From contig NZ_CP090446.1 in the NCBI RefSeq assembly GCF_021442025.1, forward strand, positions 2,356,001 through 2,420,000: a DNA stretch of 64,000 nt, written 5' to 3'. Under the pieces are notes generated by a model. It was not told the DNA's origin, ran no database searches, and was given only the letters and a program-made list of their open reading frames with translations. The DNA comes from Sphingobacterium sp. SRCM116780. Lineage in GTDB: Bacteria > Bacteroidota > Bacteroidia > Sphingobacteriales > Sphingobacteriaceae. Made by a program: the position numbers and the translations under genes. Below are positions 1 through 8,512 of the stretch, piece by piece (position 1 is the stretch's first letter; every line of letters starts with the position of its first letter).

Positions 1-791
1 AAATGCCCTGGGATTCCACGGGTCAGGAAGAAGTTTATCTCTGGTCTAAATTTTTTGGATTTGATGACAAAGCAGCAGTGACTTTAAATGCCATCTTAGC
101 CTATATGCCTACCCTGCCTCATTGGGGATATAATGGTAGTGCCCGAAGATATTGGGATTTCGTCTATGGTGGTAAACTTGCTCGCATCGAAAGACAATTA
201 CATCATTATGGTTCTGCTTTAAATGCGATTCCGGTATTGACAGACTTCAGAAATAATCCTCGAGATTTCTATTTGCTACGTGTTGGACATGCAGGAACAT
301 TAGGTGCGCTTGCTAATGTCACACAAGAGGGCTTTGGCCCATCGGCCTTTCACTCCTATCCTTCCACATTAGCAAACGATGGAATATCGGGTGATTATGG
401 CTCTGGCTTCTACGGTTATGCGGTCAACTCTGGCACCTATATCATCCAACATCCTGAATTTGGTTGGCTGGCTTTTAGTGGACTTTTAAAAGACAATAAA
501 GAAACCATAACGGTAGATATTAAGACTGCATCAAGAGCCAGAATCTTCCTTGCTGAAGAAAAACTTTGGATTACTTCAGATGTAGGTGAGATTGATCAAC
601 TCACCTATTATAAGAAAGCTAAAACGGTAATTTTAACATTGAATAATACCACCTTACAGGCTAATCATTTTCTGTTGAACATCAATCCTGAAAGTGGGTA
701 TACGGTAACCGATTATCAACAAGATTCAGTAGGAAGGTACAGAATTCCTGCTCATACGCAGACCGTGACATTGAAGAAAAAATCAATTTAA
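1..791 (+). CDS. DUF5695-like secreted protein, C-terminal part (5' truncated by window)
   Basis: The reading frame is open from the left edge, so the true start lies outside the window; the first ATG at position 3 is probably internal. About 262 C-terminal residues are visible. The beginning (PWDSTGQEEVYLWSKFFG) and the aromatic, Gly-rich stretch that follows recall the DUF5695 family of large Bacteroidota proteins found near glycan-degradation genes; this is recognition from memory, not a search. The last ~90 residues look like a beta-rich domain. No catalytic role can be assigned. A terminator-like hairpin follows at 825-855. Substrate and localisation are unknown; secretion is only inferred from the family. 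Confidence 0.55.
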   Translation, partial: MPWDSTGQEEVYLWSKFFGFDDKAAVTLNAILAYMPTLPHWGYNGSARRYWDFVYGGKLARIERQLHHYGSALNAIPVLTDFRNNPRDFYLLRVGHAGTLGALANVTQEGFGPSAFHSYPSTLANDGISGDYGSGFYGYAVNSGTYIIQHPEFGWLAFSGLLKDNKETITVDIKTASRARIFLAEEKLWITSDVGEIDQLTYYKKAKTVILTLNNTTLQANHFLLNINPESGYTVTDYQQDSVGRYRIPAHTQTVTLKKKSI

Positions 792-824
792 TTATATCTT
801 ATTTTAATCAACCTACCAACCTGT

Positions 825-855
825 AAGAAGTACCCCATTTATTGGGGTGCTTCTT
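825..855 (+). terminator. Intrinsic terminator-like hairpin
   Basis: A 12-bp stem (AAGAAGTACCCC pairing with GGGGTGCTTCTT, one G-U) closes a short A/T loop and runs into T-rich sequence. It lies about 35 bases after the first gene's stop and between convergent genes, so it could serve the plus-strand gene and possibly the minus-strand oxidoreductase as well. Confidence 0.65.
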
Positions 856-960
856 TATCATTTTATAGTCCGATTATGATGATGACAAAAGTAATCTTTC
901 TCATAATTGAGATCATGTTGTTATCAAGATTCTTATAAAACTAATTGATCAATTACAGCA

Positions 961-2247
961 TTAAATTTTAGGATAAGTATAGCCATTATGATAAACCGCA
1001 GCTAGGTATTGATTGGACTTCTTGTCATCAAAATTTGATCTCTCTTTATTCCAATACAGTTTTTTCCCAGTTCGATAAGCGATGTTTCCCATTTGTGAAA
1101 AGATAGCAATGTGTGCCCCTGCTTCGATAGGAGCATGCAACAAAGATGAATCTCTTTTGGATATTGCCTCTACAAAATTTTGCATATGTTTTTCCAGTCC
1201 ATTATCTTTCGAAGGCTGGAAAACTACGGCTTCCATTCTACCTTTTTCAGGAATAACTTCCCACCCCTCACGGTTCAAGACCAAGGTTCCATTATTACCA
1301 ATAAAGGCAACGCCATGATTACGACCATAAGGACCTAAGTCTATCCCTTTGGCATGTTCCCATTGAATATTGAAATTTTCAAACTCATATACCGCAGTCA
1401 TCGTATCTGGCGTTTCCCCGGCATCATCTGGATAAGCCAATTTTCCTCCTGCTGCCATGACGGATTTTGGATCCGATACTTTCATACCAAGTAACGCATA
1501 ATCTAGCATGTGAACGCCCCAATCGGTCATCAGACCTCCAGCGTAATCCCAAAACCAGCGAAAGTTAAAATGAAAGCGATTTTGATTAAAAGGTCTTTTT
1601 TGTGCAGGTCCTAACCATTGATCATAGTGTACACCACTAGGTACCTGTTCATCTGCCAAGATAGGGATACTATTTTTCCAACCTTGATAAGACCAAGCTT
1701 TTACTAATCGTACTTTCCCCAGTTTTCCAGTATGTAAAAAATCAATAGCATCCTTAAAATGTTGTTGGCTTCTTTGCCATTGTCCCACTTGAACGATAGC
1801 CTTATGTTTTTTAGCTGCAGCCACCATTAGCTGACATTCTTCTATAGAATTGCCGATAGGTTTTTCTACATAAACATGTTTTCCAGCTTTTACAGCATCC
1901 ACCATTTGTAGGCAATGCCAGTGATCCGGTGTTCCGATAATAATGGTATTGATTTTCGGATTTTTCAACAGTTCCCTATAGTCGGTATACTTTTCTACTT
2001 GTATGTTTTTTTGCGCTAATTCAGCCACTCTTTTTTCAAGTATACGTTCATCTACGTCACAAAGCGCTAAACAAGAAACACCTTCAATTTTTAAAATGGC
2101 ATCCAAATCAGACCATCCCATACCGTTCACCCCAATTAAGCCTACCCGGATATCCTGAGGAGCTCCAGCAAATAGCTCGTTTGATTTAAAAAAAAGGGAA
2201 GAAGTTGTTAAAAGGGTTGAATAACGTATAAAGTCCTTTCTATTCAT
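961..2247 (-). CDS. Gfo/Idh/MocA family oxidoreductase (secreted or Tat-type)
   Basis: Predicted NAD(P)-dependent sugar dehydrogenase/oxidoreductase of the Gfo/Idh/MocA family. The chosen start gives MNRKDFIRYSTLLTTSSLFF, an export-type leader resembling the twin-basic N-termini of Bacteroidota family members; the open frame extends 19 codons further upstream but that extension does not look like a natural N-terminus. The N-terminal Rossmann part begins with IRVGLIGVNGMG and continues to the family signature EKP (YVEKPIGNS). The C-terminal half has the conserved DWGVHMLDYA segment. Length (~428 aa) is normal for exported members. It stands alone, convergent with the DUF5695-like gene. The sugar substrate cannot be told from sequence. 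Confidence 0.85.
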   Translation of the reverse strand: MNRKDFIRYSTLLTTSSLFFKSNELFAGAPQDIRVGLIGVNGMGWSDLDAILKIEGVSCLALCDVDERILEKRVAELAQKNIQVEKYTDYRELLKNPKINTIIIGTPDHWHCLQMVDAVKAGKHVYVEKPIGNSIEECQLMVAAAKKHKAIVQVGQWQRSQQHFKDAIDFLHTGKLGKVRLVKAWSYQGWKNSIPILADEQVPSGVHYDQWLGPAQKRPFNQNRFHFNFRWFWDYAGGLMTDWGVHMLDYALLGMKVSDPKSVMAAGGKLAYPDDAGETPDTMTAVYEFENFNIQWEHAKGIDLGPYGRNHGVAFIGNNGTLVLNREGWEVIPEKGRMEAVVFQPSKDNGLEKHMQNFVEAISKRDSSLLHAPIEAGAHIAIFSQMGNIAYRTGKKLYWNKERSNFDDKKSNQYLAAVYHNGYTYPKI

Positions 2248-2434
2248 ACAGGTTTGATTTAAATTATATTTGGTTACTCTCAACCTTGAAATTACGAAAT
2301 ACATTTATATTTTACACACATATGGTTGTAATATATATATCGACAAATAAAAATAAGCTGATTATTTTCTTAACAATATATGTCCACTAGATTAGAAAAA
2401 AGGTCCCTTCAGATAGAAATAACAGGTATAAAAT

Positions 2435-3382
2435 TTAGTTTTGCCTCGCACCAAATATCTGAAAGGTATCATAAAGTCTATTTTCATCCATTTGCAAAAG
2501 ATGATCTATTTCCCAAAAAGATTTGAAATTAGCTTTCATGCGACGCGTCAACAATAACAACATATCGAGCTTATGTGCGGCCATTATCGATACAATACGG
2601 TTCTTAGCATCCCTATCCATCTGCAGAATATCTTTTGCTCCTACTTCTTGTTCAAAATATAGCATATTCGCATAAACGCTTCTCCCAATTTTTACAACCC
2701 AAGGATTGATCAGTATATGCTCATCCTTGATCATCCATTTCTCCCCATTTGCAAACACGGCAAAAGTGCATATTTCTGTTTTTTCAAAAAGTACAGCTTT
2801 CCAAAGTGGTATATTCAACTCAAAAACTAAATATTCATTTGGGTGAATAGCGTACAGGTAGCTGCGTAGAACAAAAATATTTCTCTTCTCCAGCCATAAT
2901 TCATATAATTTTCTATTTTTATCCATTAGCATTTTCGGATCGTATAACCAAAGTAATGCTTTATCTGGCTTCAGATATACCAAGATCACATAAACGCAAA
3001 CAGGAACAATAAAAAACCAAAAATCTCCTTTAAAATACAACCAAGTAAATACAGTTGTTGATCTTTGCCCTAATAATAATGATAGCATGAAGAGATGGAT
3101 ACTGCAGATCGGGATTATTGTCACCAATAGAAAAATGGTCATTTTCAGATCTTTCTTTTGTTTGCAGTACCATACATTGCTGTAGCGAAGATGATTCATG
3201 AAATTGATCCAAAGGATGTACATGACAAGCAACAAGGAAGTTCCTAAGCACATCCATTTAAACAGAGGTTTTATCAATCGAGGAAATGGATCATCAATAG
3301 CGCTTCCTAAATTGATCAATAGCGATACAGCCAATACGGCAATAAAATACAGCGTATATTTTGCTTTAATCTTGTTTCTCAT
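2435..3382 (-). CDS. Four-TM membrane protein with possible degenerate LytTR-like C-terminus
   Basis: A 315-residue protein with four clear hydrophobic segments (about residues 9-29, 39-62, 82-105 and 113-137) followed by a ~175-residue soluble C-terminal region. That region contains NPWVVKIGRSVYANMLYFEQ, which faintly resembles the 'hRSylVNl..i' signature of LytTR DNA-binding domains; membrane-anchored LytTR regulators are common in Bacteroidota, but the match is weak and key positions differ. I do not recognise the family with confidence. It is monocistronic, in an AT-rich neighbourhood, and divergent from the small protein gene at 3647. Alternatives are a non-DNA-binding membrane sensor or a protein of unknown function. 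Confidence 0.6.
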   Translation of the reverse strand: MRNKIKAKYTLYFIAVLAVSLLINLGSAIDDPFPRLIKPLFKWMCLGTSLLLVMYILWINFMNHLRYSNVWYCKQKKDLKMTIFLLVTIIPICSIHLFMLSLLLGQRSTTVFTWLYFKGDFWFFIVPVCVYVILVYLKPDKALLWLYDPKMLMDKNRKLYELWLEKRNIFVLRSYLYAIHPNEYLVFELNIPLWKAVLFEKTEICTFAVFANGEKWMIKDEHILINPWVVKIGRSVYANMLYFEQEVGAKDILQMDRDAKNRIVSIMAAHKLDMLLLLTRRMKANFKSFWEIDHLLQMDENRLYDTFQIFGARQN

Positions 3383-3646
3383 AGATAGTAGAATTGGTTA
3401 AATGAGCATCAGTATTTAACACAATTGATGTAAGCTAAAAAAGATTTTTAATCTAAAAAAATGACTTTCGTCACTTTTTTATTTAAAGAATAAATTTATC
3501 CTTATAAAGAGCTATTTATCTACTTCTTACGGTAAAAAATAAATATACACATTTGTGCATTTCTTCATTTTGTCAAATATTTGCTTGTTTTATATCCATA
3601 TCAGTTTTTATTTTGTATAAATTTGTACTTAAAAAATAAATCTATT

Positions 3647-4021
3647 ATGAAAAAATCATTTGATAATGCGGGTGTTGCTTCCTTGCAACAAGAATTCTTG
3701 TTTTTATCAGCAGTAAACCAACAAGTTTGGATTGATGCCGTTCGTACAGACTTCCCACAGTTTATGCTAGACAAATTTAATCTTCAAACAACTCAAATCA
3801 CGTTAATAAACAGTATGCCAACTACTTTTCAGGACATGTTAGCCAATGGAATTGCCGATACTTGGGAATCAGGTCAAGCAGTCAGTTTCCAAAAAGATGC
3901 CGCAGCCGTAGACAAGGATACAAAAGATATTATTGTCTCAGATCCTACTCCTACAGCAGCAGAAAGTGATAGTTTACCATTCCCCTTTTCCATTTGGATT
4001 CGATATCGAACCACCCTGTAA
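3647..4021 (+). CDS. Small orphan protein of unknown function
   Basis: A 124-residue protein if started at MKKSFDNAGVAS; the open frame extends 22 codons upstream, but that part is AT-biased and looks like leader sequence. There is no signal peptide or membrane segment. The N-terminal two thirds look helical and Gln-rich (LQQEFLFLSAVNQQVWIDAV), followed by an acidic Asp/Thr/Pro linker (~residues 80-105) and a C-terminal aromatic strand (FSIWIRYRTTL). I recognise no domain. It precedes an AraC regulator (4232) and a Bcr/CflA exporter (5224) on the same strand, with a strong hairpin (4088-4119) between, so it is probably a separate transcription unit. Function unknown. Confidence 0.6.
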   Translation: MKKSFDNAGVASLQQEFLFLSAVNQQVWIDAVRTDFPQFMLDKFNLQTTQITLINSMPTTFQDMLANGIADTWESGQAVSFQKDAAAVDKDTKDIIVSDPTPTAAESDSLPFPFSIWIRYRTTL

Positions 4022-4087
4022 GTTTATTATCGTTATATATATTGCTAACAATGATACCTAATCTTTTCCATTGTTAGATAGCTACTC

Positions 4088-4119
4088 AGCTATTGTCGTA
4101 TCTATAGTCGACAATAGCT
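4088..4119 (+). terminator. Hairpin downstream of the orphan small gene
   Basis: Perfect 11-bp stem (AGCTATTGTCG / CGACAATAGCT) around a 10-nt loop, 66 bases after the small gene's stop. It has no T-tract, so it could be a weak terminator, a 3'-end stabiliser or a regulatory structure ahead of the AraC gene. Confidence 0.45.
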
Positions 4120-4231
4120 GTCAATGAAGCATACACATAAGGTCTTAGAACCTAATTGAACCAAAGAACAAGTCTCTTCTATTTGCATTTCCCTTAAAAA
4201 ACCCATCTTTGATTTATATAACTTTTAAATC

Positions 4232-5143
4232 ATGGAACACACCGAAAGTTTATTACAGTATTATCTACAAACCAAAAAAGATATTCCCGAAGATTTAAAG
4301 AAGAGTCTTGGAAAAACTCCTCATTTTAATATCATGAAAAGGATAAACTGTTACCGTTCTATCGAGTTCATGCGAAGAGATTATTACAAAATTGTATTGA
4401 CAAATGGCAATGCCTCTTTGTTGACTGAGAAAGGAATTATCAATATTGACAAACCCGCTCTATTTTTCTCTGATCGTATTGTTCGCTTTGGATGGGAGAA
4501 CCAAAAAGATTATCAGCAGGAAGGATACACGATTCTTTTCAACGAATACTTCATCAATTATACGTTAAAAAAATCATTCCGCAGATTATTCGAATTATTC
4601 AAAACAAAAGTATATCCATTTTTATTTTTAAATAAAGCACAATACGACGAACTTCTTCCCTACTTCCAATTGATTGAAAAAGAGAACTGTACTTGCTTTA
4701 AATTCAAGCATGACATTTTAAAAGATCTGCTCAACATCTTGGTCAATCAAGGAATAAAAATTGAATTGGAAAACCAACATCGAATGTCTCCCCTCTATAC
4801 TTCAGATCTAACAAGCAAGTTTCTGGATCTCTTGGAACAACAATTTCCAATTGACAATCCAACGGAATCTATATTGATTAAAACACCAGCAGCATTTGCT
4901 GAAAAGTTACATGTACATGTGAACTATCTCAACCACAAAATTAAAGACCAGACAGGCAAGACAACTTCTCAAGTTATCCAGGAACGGTTTCTTGTAGAAG
5001 CTATCAATTTGCTACTATACAGCGACTGGAGAATCGGAGAGATTTCACAATCTCTTGGGTTTGAATACACGCAGCATTTTAACAATTTCTTTAAAAAAGC
5101 CATGCATATCAGTCCTAATGAATATCGTAAGCAAAAAGTGTAA
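4232..5143 (+). CDS. AraC family transcriptional regulator
   Basis: A 303-residue regulator. The C-terminal ~100 residues are a typical AraC/XylS double helix-turn-helix: the first HTH lies around AFAEKLHVHVNYLNHKIK and the second around WRIGEISQSLGFEYTQHFNNFF, ending with the diagnostic F-K-K-x-x-x-x-S-P-N-E-Y-R-K. The N-terminal ~190 residues resemble the cupin-like ligand/sensing part of Bacteroidota AraC proteins (FFSDRIVRFGWENQ segment). It lies 80 bases upstream of a Bcr/CflA exporter on the same strand, which suggests it controls that exporter. The ligand is unknown. Confidence 0.92.
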   Translation: MEHTESLLQYYLQTKKDIPEDLKKSLGKTPHFNIMKRINCYRSIEFMRRDYYKIVLTNGNASLLTEKGIINIDKPALFFSDRIVRFGWENQKDYQQEGYTILFNEYFINYTLKKSFRRLFELFKTKVYPFLFLNKAQYDELLPYFQLIEKENCTCFKFKHDILKDLLNILVNQGIKIELENQHRMSPLYTSDLTSKFLDLLEQQFPIDNPTESILIKTPAAFAEKLHVHVNYLNHKIKDQTGKTTSQVIQERFLVEAINLLLYSDWRIGEISQSLGFEYTQHFNNFFKKAMHISPNEYRKQKV

Positions 5144-5223
5144 GATTTGATTTTCGTACATTTTGGTTTGATATTTTTATTTTATTAGATGATTAGAGCT
5201 TCTATATTTGCTTATCTAATAAG

Positions 5224-6468
5224 ATGCAACATATGAAAATTTATAATCCCAAAAACGAGTGGATCTGTACGTTTATTACTTTTTTACTTATCCCATTATC
5301 GGGTTTAGCGACTGATATTTATTTGCCTTCTTTTCCTGAGATGCAAAACTATTTTCATGTTTCACCAACAGCTGTTCAGTCAACACTAACTTATTTTCTG
5401 ATTAGCTATGGTGTCTCGATGCTTTTTGTCGGAAGTATAATCGATAGTTTTGGCAGGTACAAAATCGGTATATTCGCTTTGTTTATCTTTTCTTTATCAA
5501 ACATCGTGATTGTGACGACACATTCTATCCACATGATGAATCTGATGCGTGTTTTACAAGGATTGGCTATCGCTTTTATCGTAGTTAGTAAACGTGCTTT
5601 TTTAGTGGATATCTTTAGTGGAAAAAAGCTTCAACATTACATGTCGATCCTGACCATTGTTTGGTCTATGGCTCCGATCACAGCTCCTTTTTTAGGAGGC
5701 TATTTACAAAAGCTATTTGGGTGGTCATTCAATTTTTACTTTTTAGGTATCTTTTCTTTTTTGATTCTTGTTCTTGAACTTATTTATGGAGGTGAGGCGA
5801 TAAAGCATTATAAAAAATTCAACAAAGCTGAAATATGGAATGCCTATAAAACGATTTTGACCACCAAGGACTTTACCTTTGGCTTATTTGTTCTAGGATC
5901 TTGTTATAGTATGACAATGGTATTTGGCATGTCATCCTCTTTCATTATAGAAAACCATTATGGACTATCTGCTGTTGTAACCGGGTATTGTGCACTTATA
6001 TCTGGGTTAGGTTTATTGACTGGTGGGATTATTGGGAAAACACTTCAACATAAAGATTTTACGACCAAGCTTGTGACAGGAAGTATCTGTATCGTTATAT
6101 TGGGCTTATTGTTATATGGAGCAGGCTTTTACACGGATAGTCTCCTTTTGATGATGATCATAGTCTATTTATTACAATCTTCAACAGGTTTTCTCTACAC
6201 CCTCTATTTTACCTATTGCATCACCCGATTTCCTCAATTTGCTGGTGTGTCCAATGGTCTTGCGAGTGGCGGGAGTTATGTATTCACCTCGGTATTCAGC
6301 ATCATCATTGTTCATCTTTATGTGATTGATAAACCAATTGGTTTATCTTATAGCTATATTACATTGGGAGTGCTGTTACTGATAGCAGTATCATTTTTTG
6401 TTAGATCCATTGGAAAACAGAAAAAATTGACGGAGGAACTTGTTCCTGAGCAAGTGGAAAACGAATAG
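5224..6468 (+). CDS. MFS drug exporter, Bcr/CflA type
   Basis: A 414-residue protein with about 12 membrane-spanning segments. The N-terminal signature PLSGLATDIYLPSFPEM is characteristic of the Bcr/CflA subgroup of the DHA1 drug:H+ antiporters, and the loop 2-3 motif follows (GSIIDSFGRYKIG). Such proteins export compounds such as bicyclomycin, sulfonamides or chloramphenicol; the substrate here is unknown. Translation may start at 5224 (MQHMK) or three codons later at MKIYN. It follows the AraC gene by 80 bases and is probably its regulatory target. Confidence 0.9.
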   Translation: MQHMKIYNPKNEWICTFITFLLIPLSGLATDIYLPSFPEMQNYFHVSPTAVQSTLTYFLISYGVSMLFVGSIIDSFGRYKIGIFALFIFSLSNIVIVTTHSIHMMNLMRVLQGLAIAFIVVSKRAFLVDIFSGKKLQHYMSILTIVWSMAPITAPFLGGYLQKLFGWSFNFYFLGIFSFLILVLELIYGGEAIKHYKKFNKAEIWNAYKTILTTKDFTFGLFVLGSCYSMTMVFGMSSSFIIENHYGLSAVVTGYCALISGLGLLTGGIIGKTLQHKDFTTKLVTGSICIVILGLLLYGAGFYTDSLLLMMIIVYLLQSSTGFLYTLYFTYCITRFPQFAGVSNGLASGGSYVFTSVFSIIIVHLYVIDKPIGLSYSYITLGVLLLIAVSFFVRSIGKQKKLTEELVPEQVENE

Positions 6469-6907
6469 ATAAGTTGAGCAATAGCTATTGCAAATTGTTG
6501 ACGAATACATATGGACAACAACTCTATTTTAGAATTTTCTTAAACTTGGAACATAGAAACAAGTATAGTAGATTGATCTTTGCAATTTAAAAACAAGCAC
6601 ATAGAAGTAGTAGACTTGGTATCAAAAAAATTTTGAAATCAAGTCTTTTCGCTTTTTAGTGATAGTCTGTATGGAAACAAAATCCAAATAATATGAAAAA
6701 GAGCTACCTGAGATGTGGTTTTACCAGCATTTCTCTTTAAATTTATGAAGATGCCGTCTGCTATAAAGAAGAAAGATGAACGAAAATGATTCAAACTAAA
6801 ACGGTTGTTTGAAATGGTATAAATAAAATCTAGTCAAGGGAGCTTATCGACAAGATCCTTGACTGAGGCTCATAAACAGAAAACAGTACAGCTAAACCAG
6901 TATCCAT
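6469..6907. other. Intergenic region without recognised gene
   Basis: These 439 AT-rich bases contain a 14-bp palindrome (GCAATAGCTATTGC at 6478-6491) just after the exporter gene. No reading frame on either strand encodes anything I recognise; the frames visible around 6700-6790 are short and stop-interrupted. The promoter of the following PLP enzyme presumably lies here, but no convincing -33/-7 pair was found. Confidence 0.5.
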
Positions 6908-8122
6908 ATGAACAAAAATAAAATTGATTTCGGGACACTTGCCATACATCAGGAACACTCTGATGGTAAACATGCGCATATTGCTCCTATTTATGCTTCT
7001 TCAACCTTCACCTTTGATAGTGCTGAACAGGGAATGCGTAGATTTGCAGGCGAAGAAAAGGGATACATCTACTCGCGTTTTGGCAATCCAACGACAGATG
7101 CAACAGCAGACGCCATTGCTGATCTCGAAACTTGGAACATTGTCAATCCTGATGGCACTCCACTGCGTGCACAGGCCTTATTAACCTCCAGTGGACAGTC
7201 GGCAATGGCAACCTTATTCTTGTCCTGTCTAAGTGCTGGTGATGCTATACTAGCTACTTCCTCTTTGTATGGTGGTACACACGAGTTTATAAGTAAGTTA
7301 CTTCCTCGTTTTGGGATAAAAGTCTATTTTCTATCGATGACCGATATGAATCAAGTTGAAGATCTTTTAAAGGCAAATCCAGAAATAAAATTGGTTCACT
7401 TTGAGTCTCCTGCTAATCCAACCATGCAATGCATAGACATGGAACAGCTAGTTCAGATGTCAAAAAAATATAACAAACTCGTCTCCGTCGATAATACCTT
7501 TGCGACACCTTATCTACAACAACCATTTAAATATGGAGTAGATTTTGTTTTTCATTCCACGACCAAATTTCTGAATGGGCATGGTAATGCCATTGGTGGT
7601 GTGCTGATCGGTCGAGATCATCAAGCGATGAATACACATATTCATCAAACCCATAAACTACTTGGGGTCAATAGTAACCCATTTGATGCCTTTTTAGTAT
7701 TACAAGGCATCAAGACTTTACCGCTTCGTATGGAACAACATTGCCAAAATGCGATACAAGTGGCTAACTTTCTGAATGAGCATCAAGAAGTCCTACAAGT
7801 ACATTATAATGGGCTTCCTTCTCACCCAGATTATGCTATTAGTAACAAGCAGATGCGTCATGCAGGCTCGGTGATGAGTATTGAGCTTAAAGGTGGTTAT
7901 CAAAAATCCATTGACCTGATCAATAAACTTCAAATCTGCACCCGAGCGGTTTCGATAGGTACTGTAGATACACTGGTCTCTCACCCAGCCTCGATGTCTC
8001 ATGCTGGAGTTCCAAGAGCAATCAGACTACAAACAGGGATTACAGATGGACTTATCCGCATTAGTGTGGGATTGGAATCTATTCAAGATATCATCTCCGA
8101 TTTTGAACAAGCGCTTCGGTAA
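6908..8122 (+). CDS. PLP-dependent trans-sulfuration enzyme (methionine gamma-lyase/cystathionine lyase-like)
   Basis: A 404-residue Cys/Met-metabolism PLP enzyme, a cytosolic C-S lyase or gamma-synthase. Family motifs are intact: YSRFGNPT (Tyr55/Arg57), SSGQSA (94-99), Tyr121 in SSLYGGTHE, SPANPT, Asp195 in VDNTFATP and the Schiff-base lysine Lys220 in HSTTKFLNGHGN; the substrate-binding SxGxxxTLxxHP region is present as SIGTVDTLVSHPAS. The sequence fits the methionine gamma-lyase/cystathionine gamma-lyase branch, but methionine, cystathionine and O-acetylhomoserine specificities cannot be separated by eye. It lacks the Cys-containing signature expected of classical methionine gamma-lyases. 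The gene is monocistronic and ends ahead of terminator-like element copy 1. Confidence 0.85.
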   Translation: MNKNKIDFGTLAIHQEHSDGKHAHIAPIYASSTFTFDSAEQGMRRFAGEEKGYIYSRFGNPTTDATADAIADLETWNIVNPDGTPLRAQALLTSSGQSAMATLFLSCLSAGDAILATSSLYGGTHEFISKLLPRFGIKVYFLSMTDMNQVEDLLKANPEIKLVHFESPANPTMQCIDMEQLVQMSKKYNKLVSVDNTFATPYLQQPFKYGVDFVFHSTTKFLNGHGNAIGGVLIGRDHQAMNTHIHQTHKLLGVNSNPFDAFLVLQGIKTLPLRMEQHCQNAIQVANFLNEHQEVLQVHYNGLPSHPDYAISNKQMRHAGSVMSIELKGGYQKSIDLINKLQICTRAVSIGTVDTLVSHPASMSHAGVPRAIRLQTGITDGLIRISVGLESIQDIISDFEQALR

Positions 8123-8240
8123 ATGTTCCTTATCCATCTGAGAAATGAAATACACAAACCAAATTGACTCTTGAAAGTTAAAATCTGTTAAAAACAGAAC
8201 CTACTTGTATCTATTTTAAAATTTCAATCGTTTAGGTAGT

Positions 8241-8306
8241 ATTCATAATTTAGGTTAATAATTTGGTTAGTTAAAACGCCTGTAGTTCCCCACTGCAGGC
8301 GTTTTT
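8241..8306 (+). ncRNA. Conserved leader plus terminator hairpin, copy 1
   Basis: A leader beginning ATTCATAATTTAGGTTAATA (8241-8260) and continuing ATTTGGTTAG is followed by an 11-bp hairpin (AACGCCTGTAG / CTGCAGGCGTT, loop TTCCCCA) and a T-tract at 8302-8306. Nearly the same leader, with a different stem, occurs at 11762-11828. It is a good intrinsic terminator for the PLP-enzyme transcript. Conservation upstream of the stem is unexpected for a plain terminator, so it may instead be the 3' part of a small RNA or a dispersed element. See findings. Confidence 0.55.
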
Positions 8307-8512
8307 CGTATCTATTTTTCTTCATTCCATAGGCTAAATACTGAATTTTGTATGTTATATCAAATTCTTGTTAGCAGTGATCATTGAAAAAAGCACTTAG
8401 ATTCCTGATTAACGCTTATTAAATCAGGAAGTTTTCAATTTTTTTCAACCAAAAATAATTATATTGCAGCTTCAATCTAAGTCGAAATACGATCATACAA
8501 ATCTATTCCAAT

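Noticed and set aside
3198..3401. Plus-strand frame over the 5' end of the four-TM protein gene
   Set aside because: Short, antisense to a good membrane protein, no initiation signal.
6469..6907. Possible short coding remnant around 6700-6800
   Set aside because: Frames are interrupted and give no family resemblance; AT-rich spacing is the simpler explanation.
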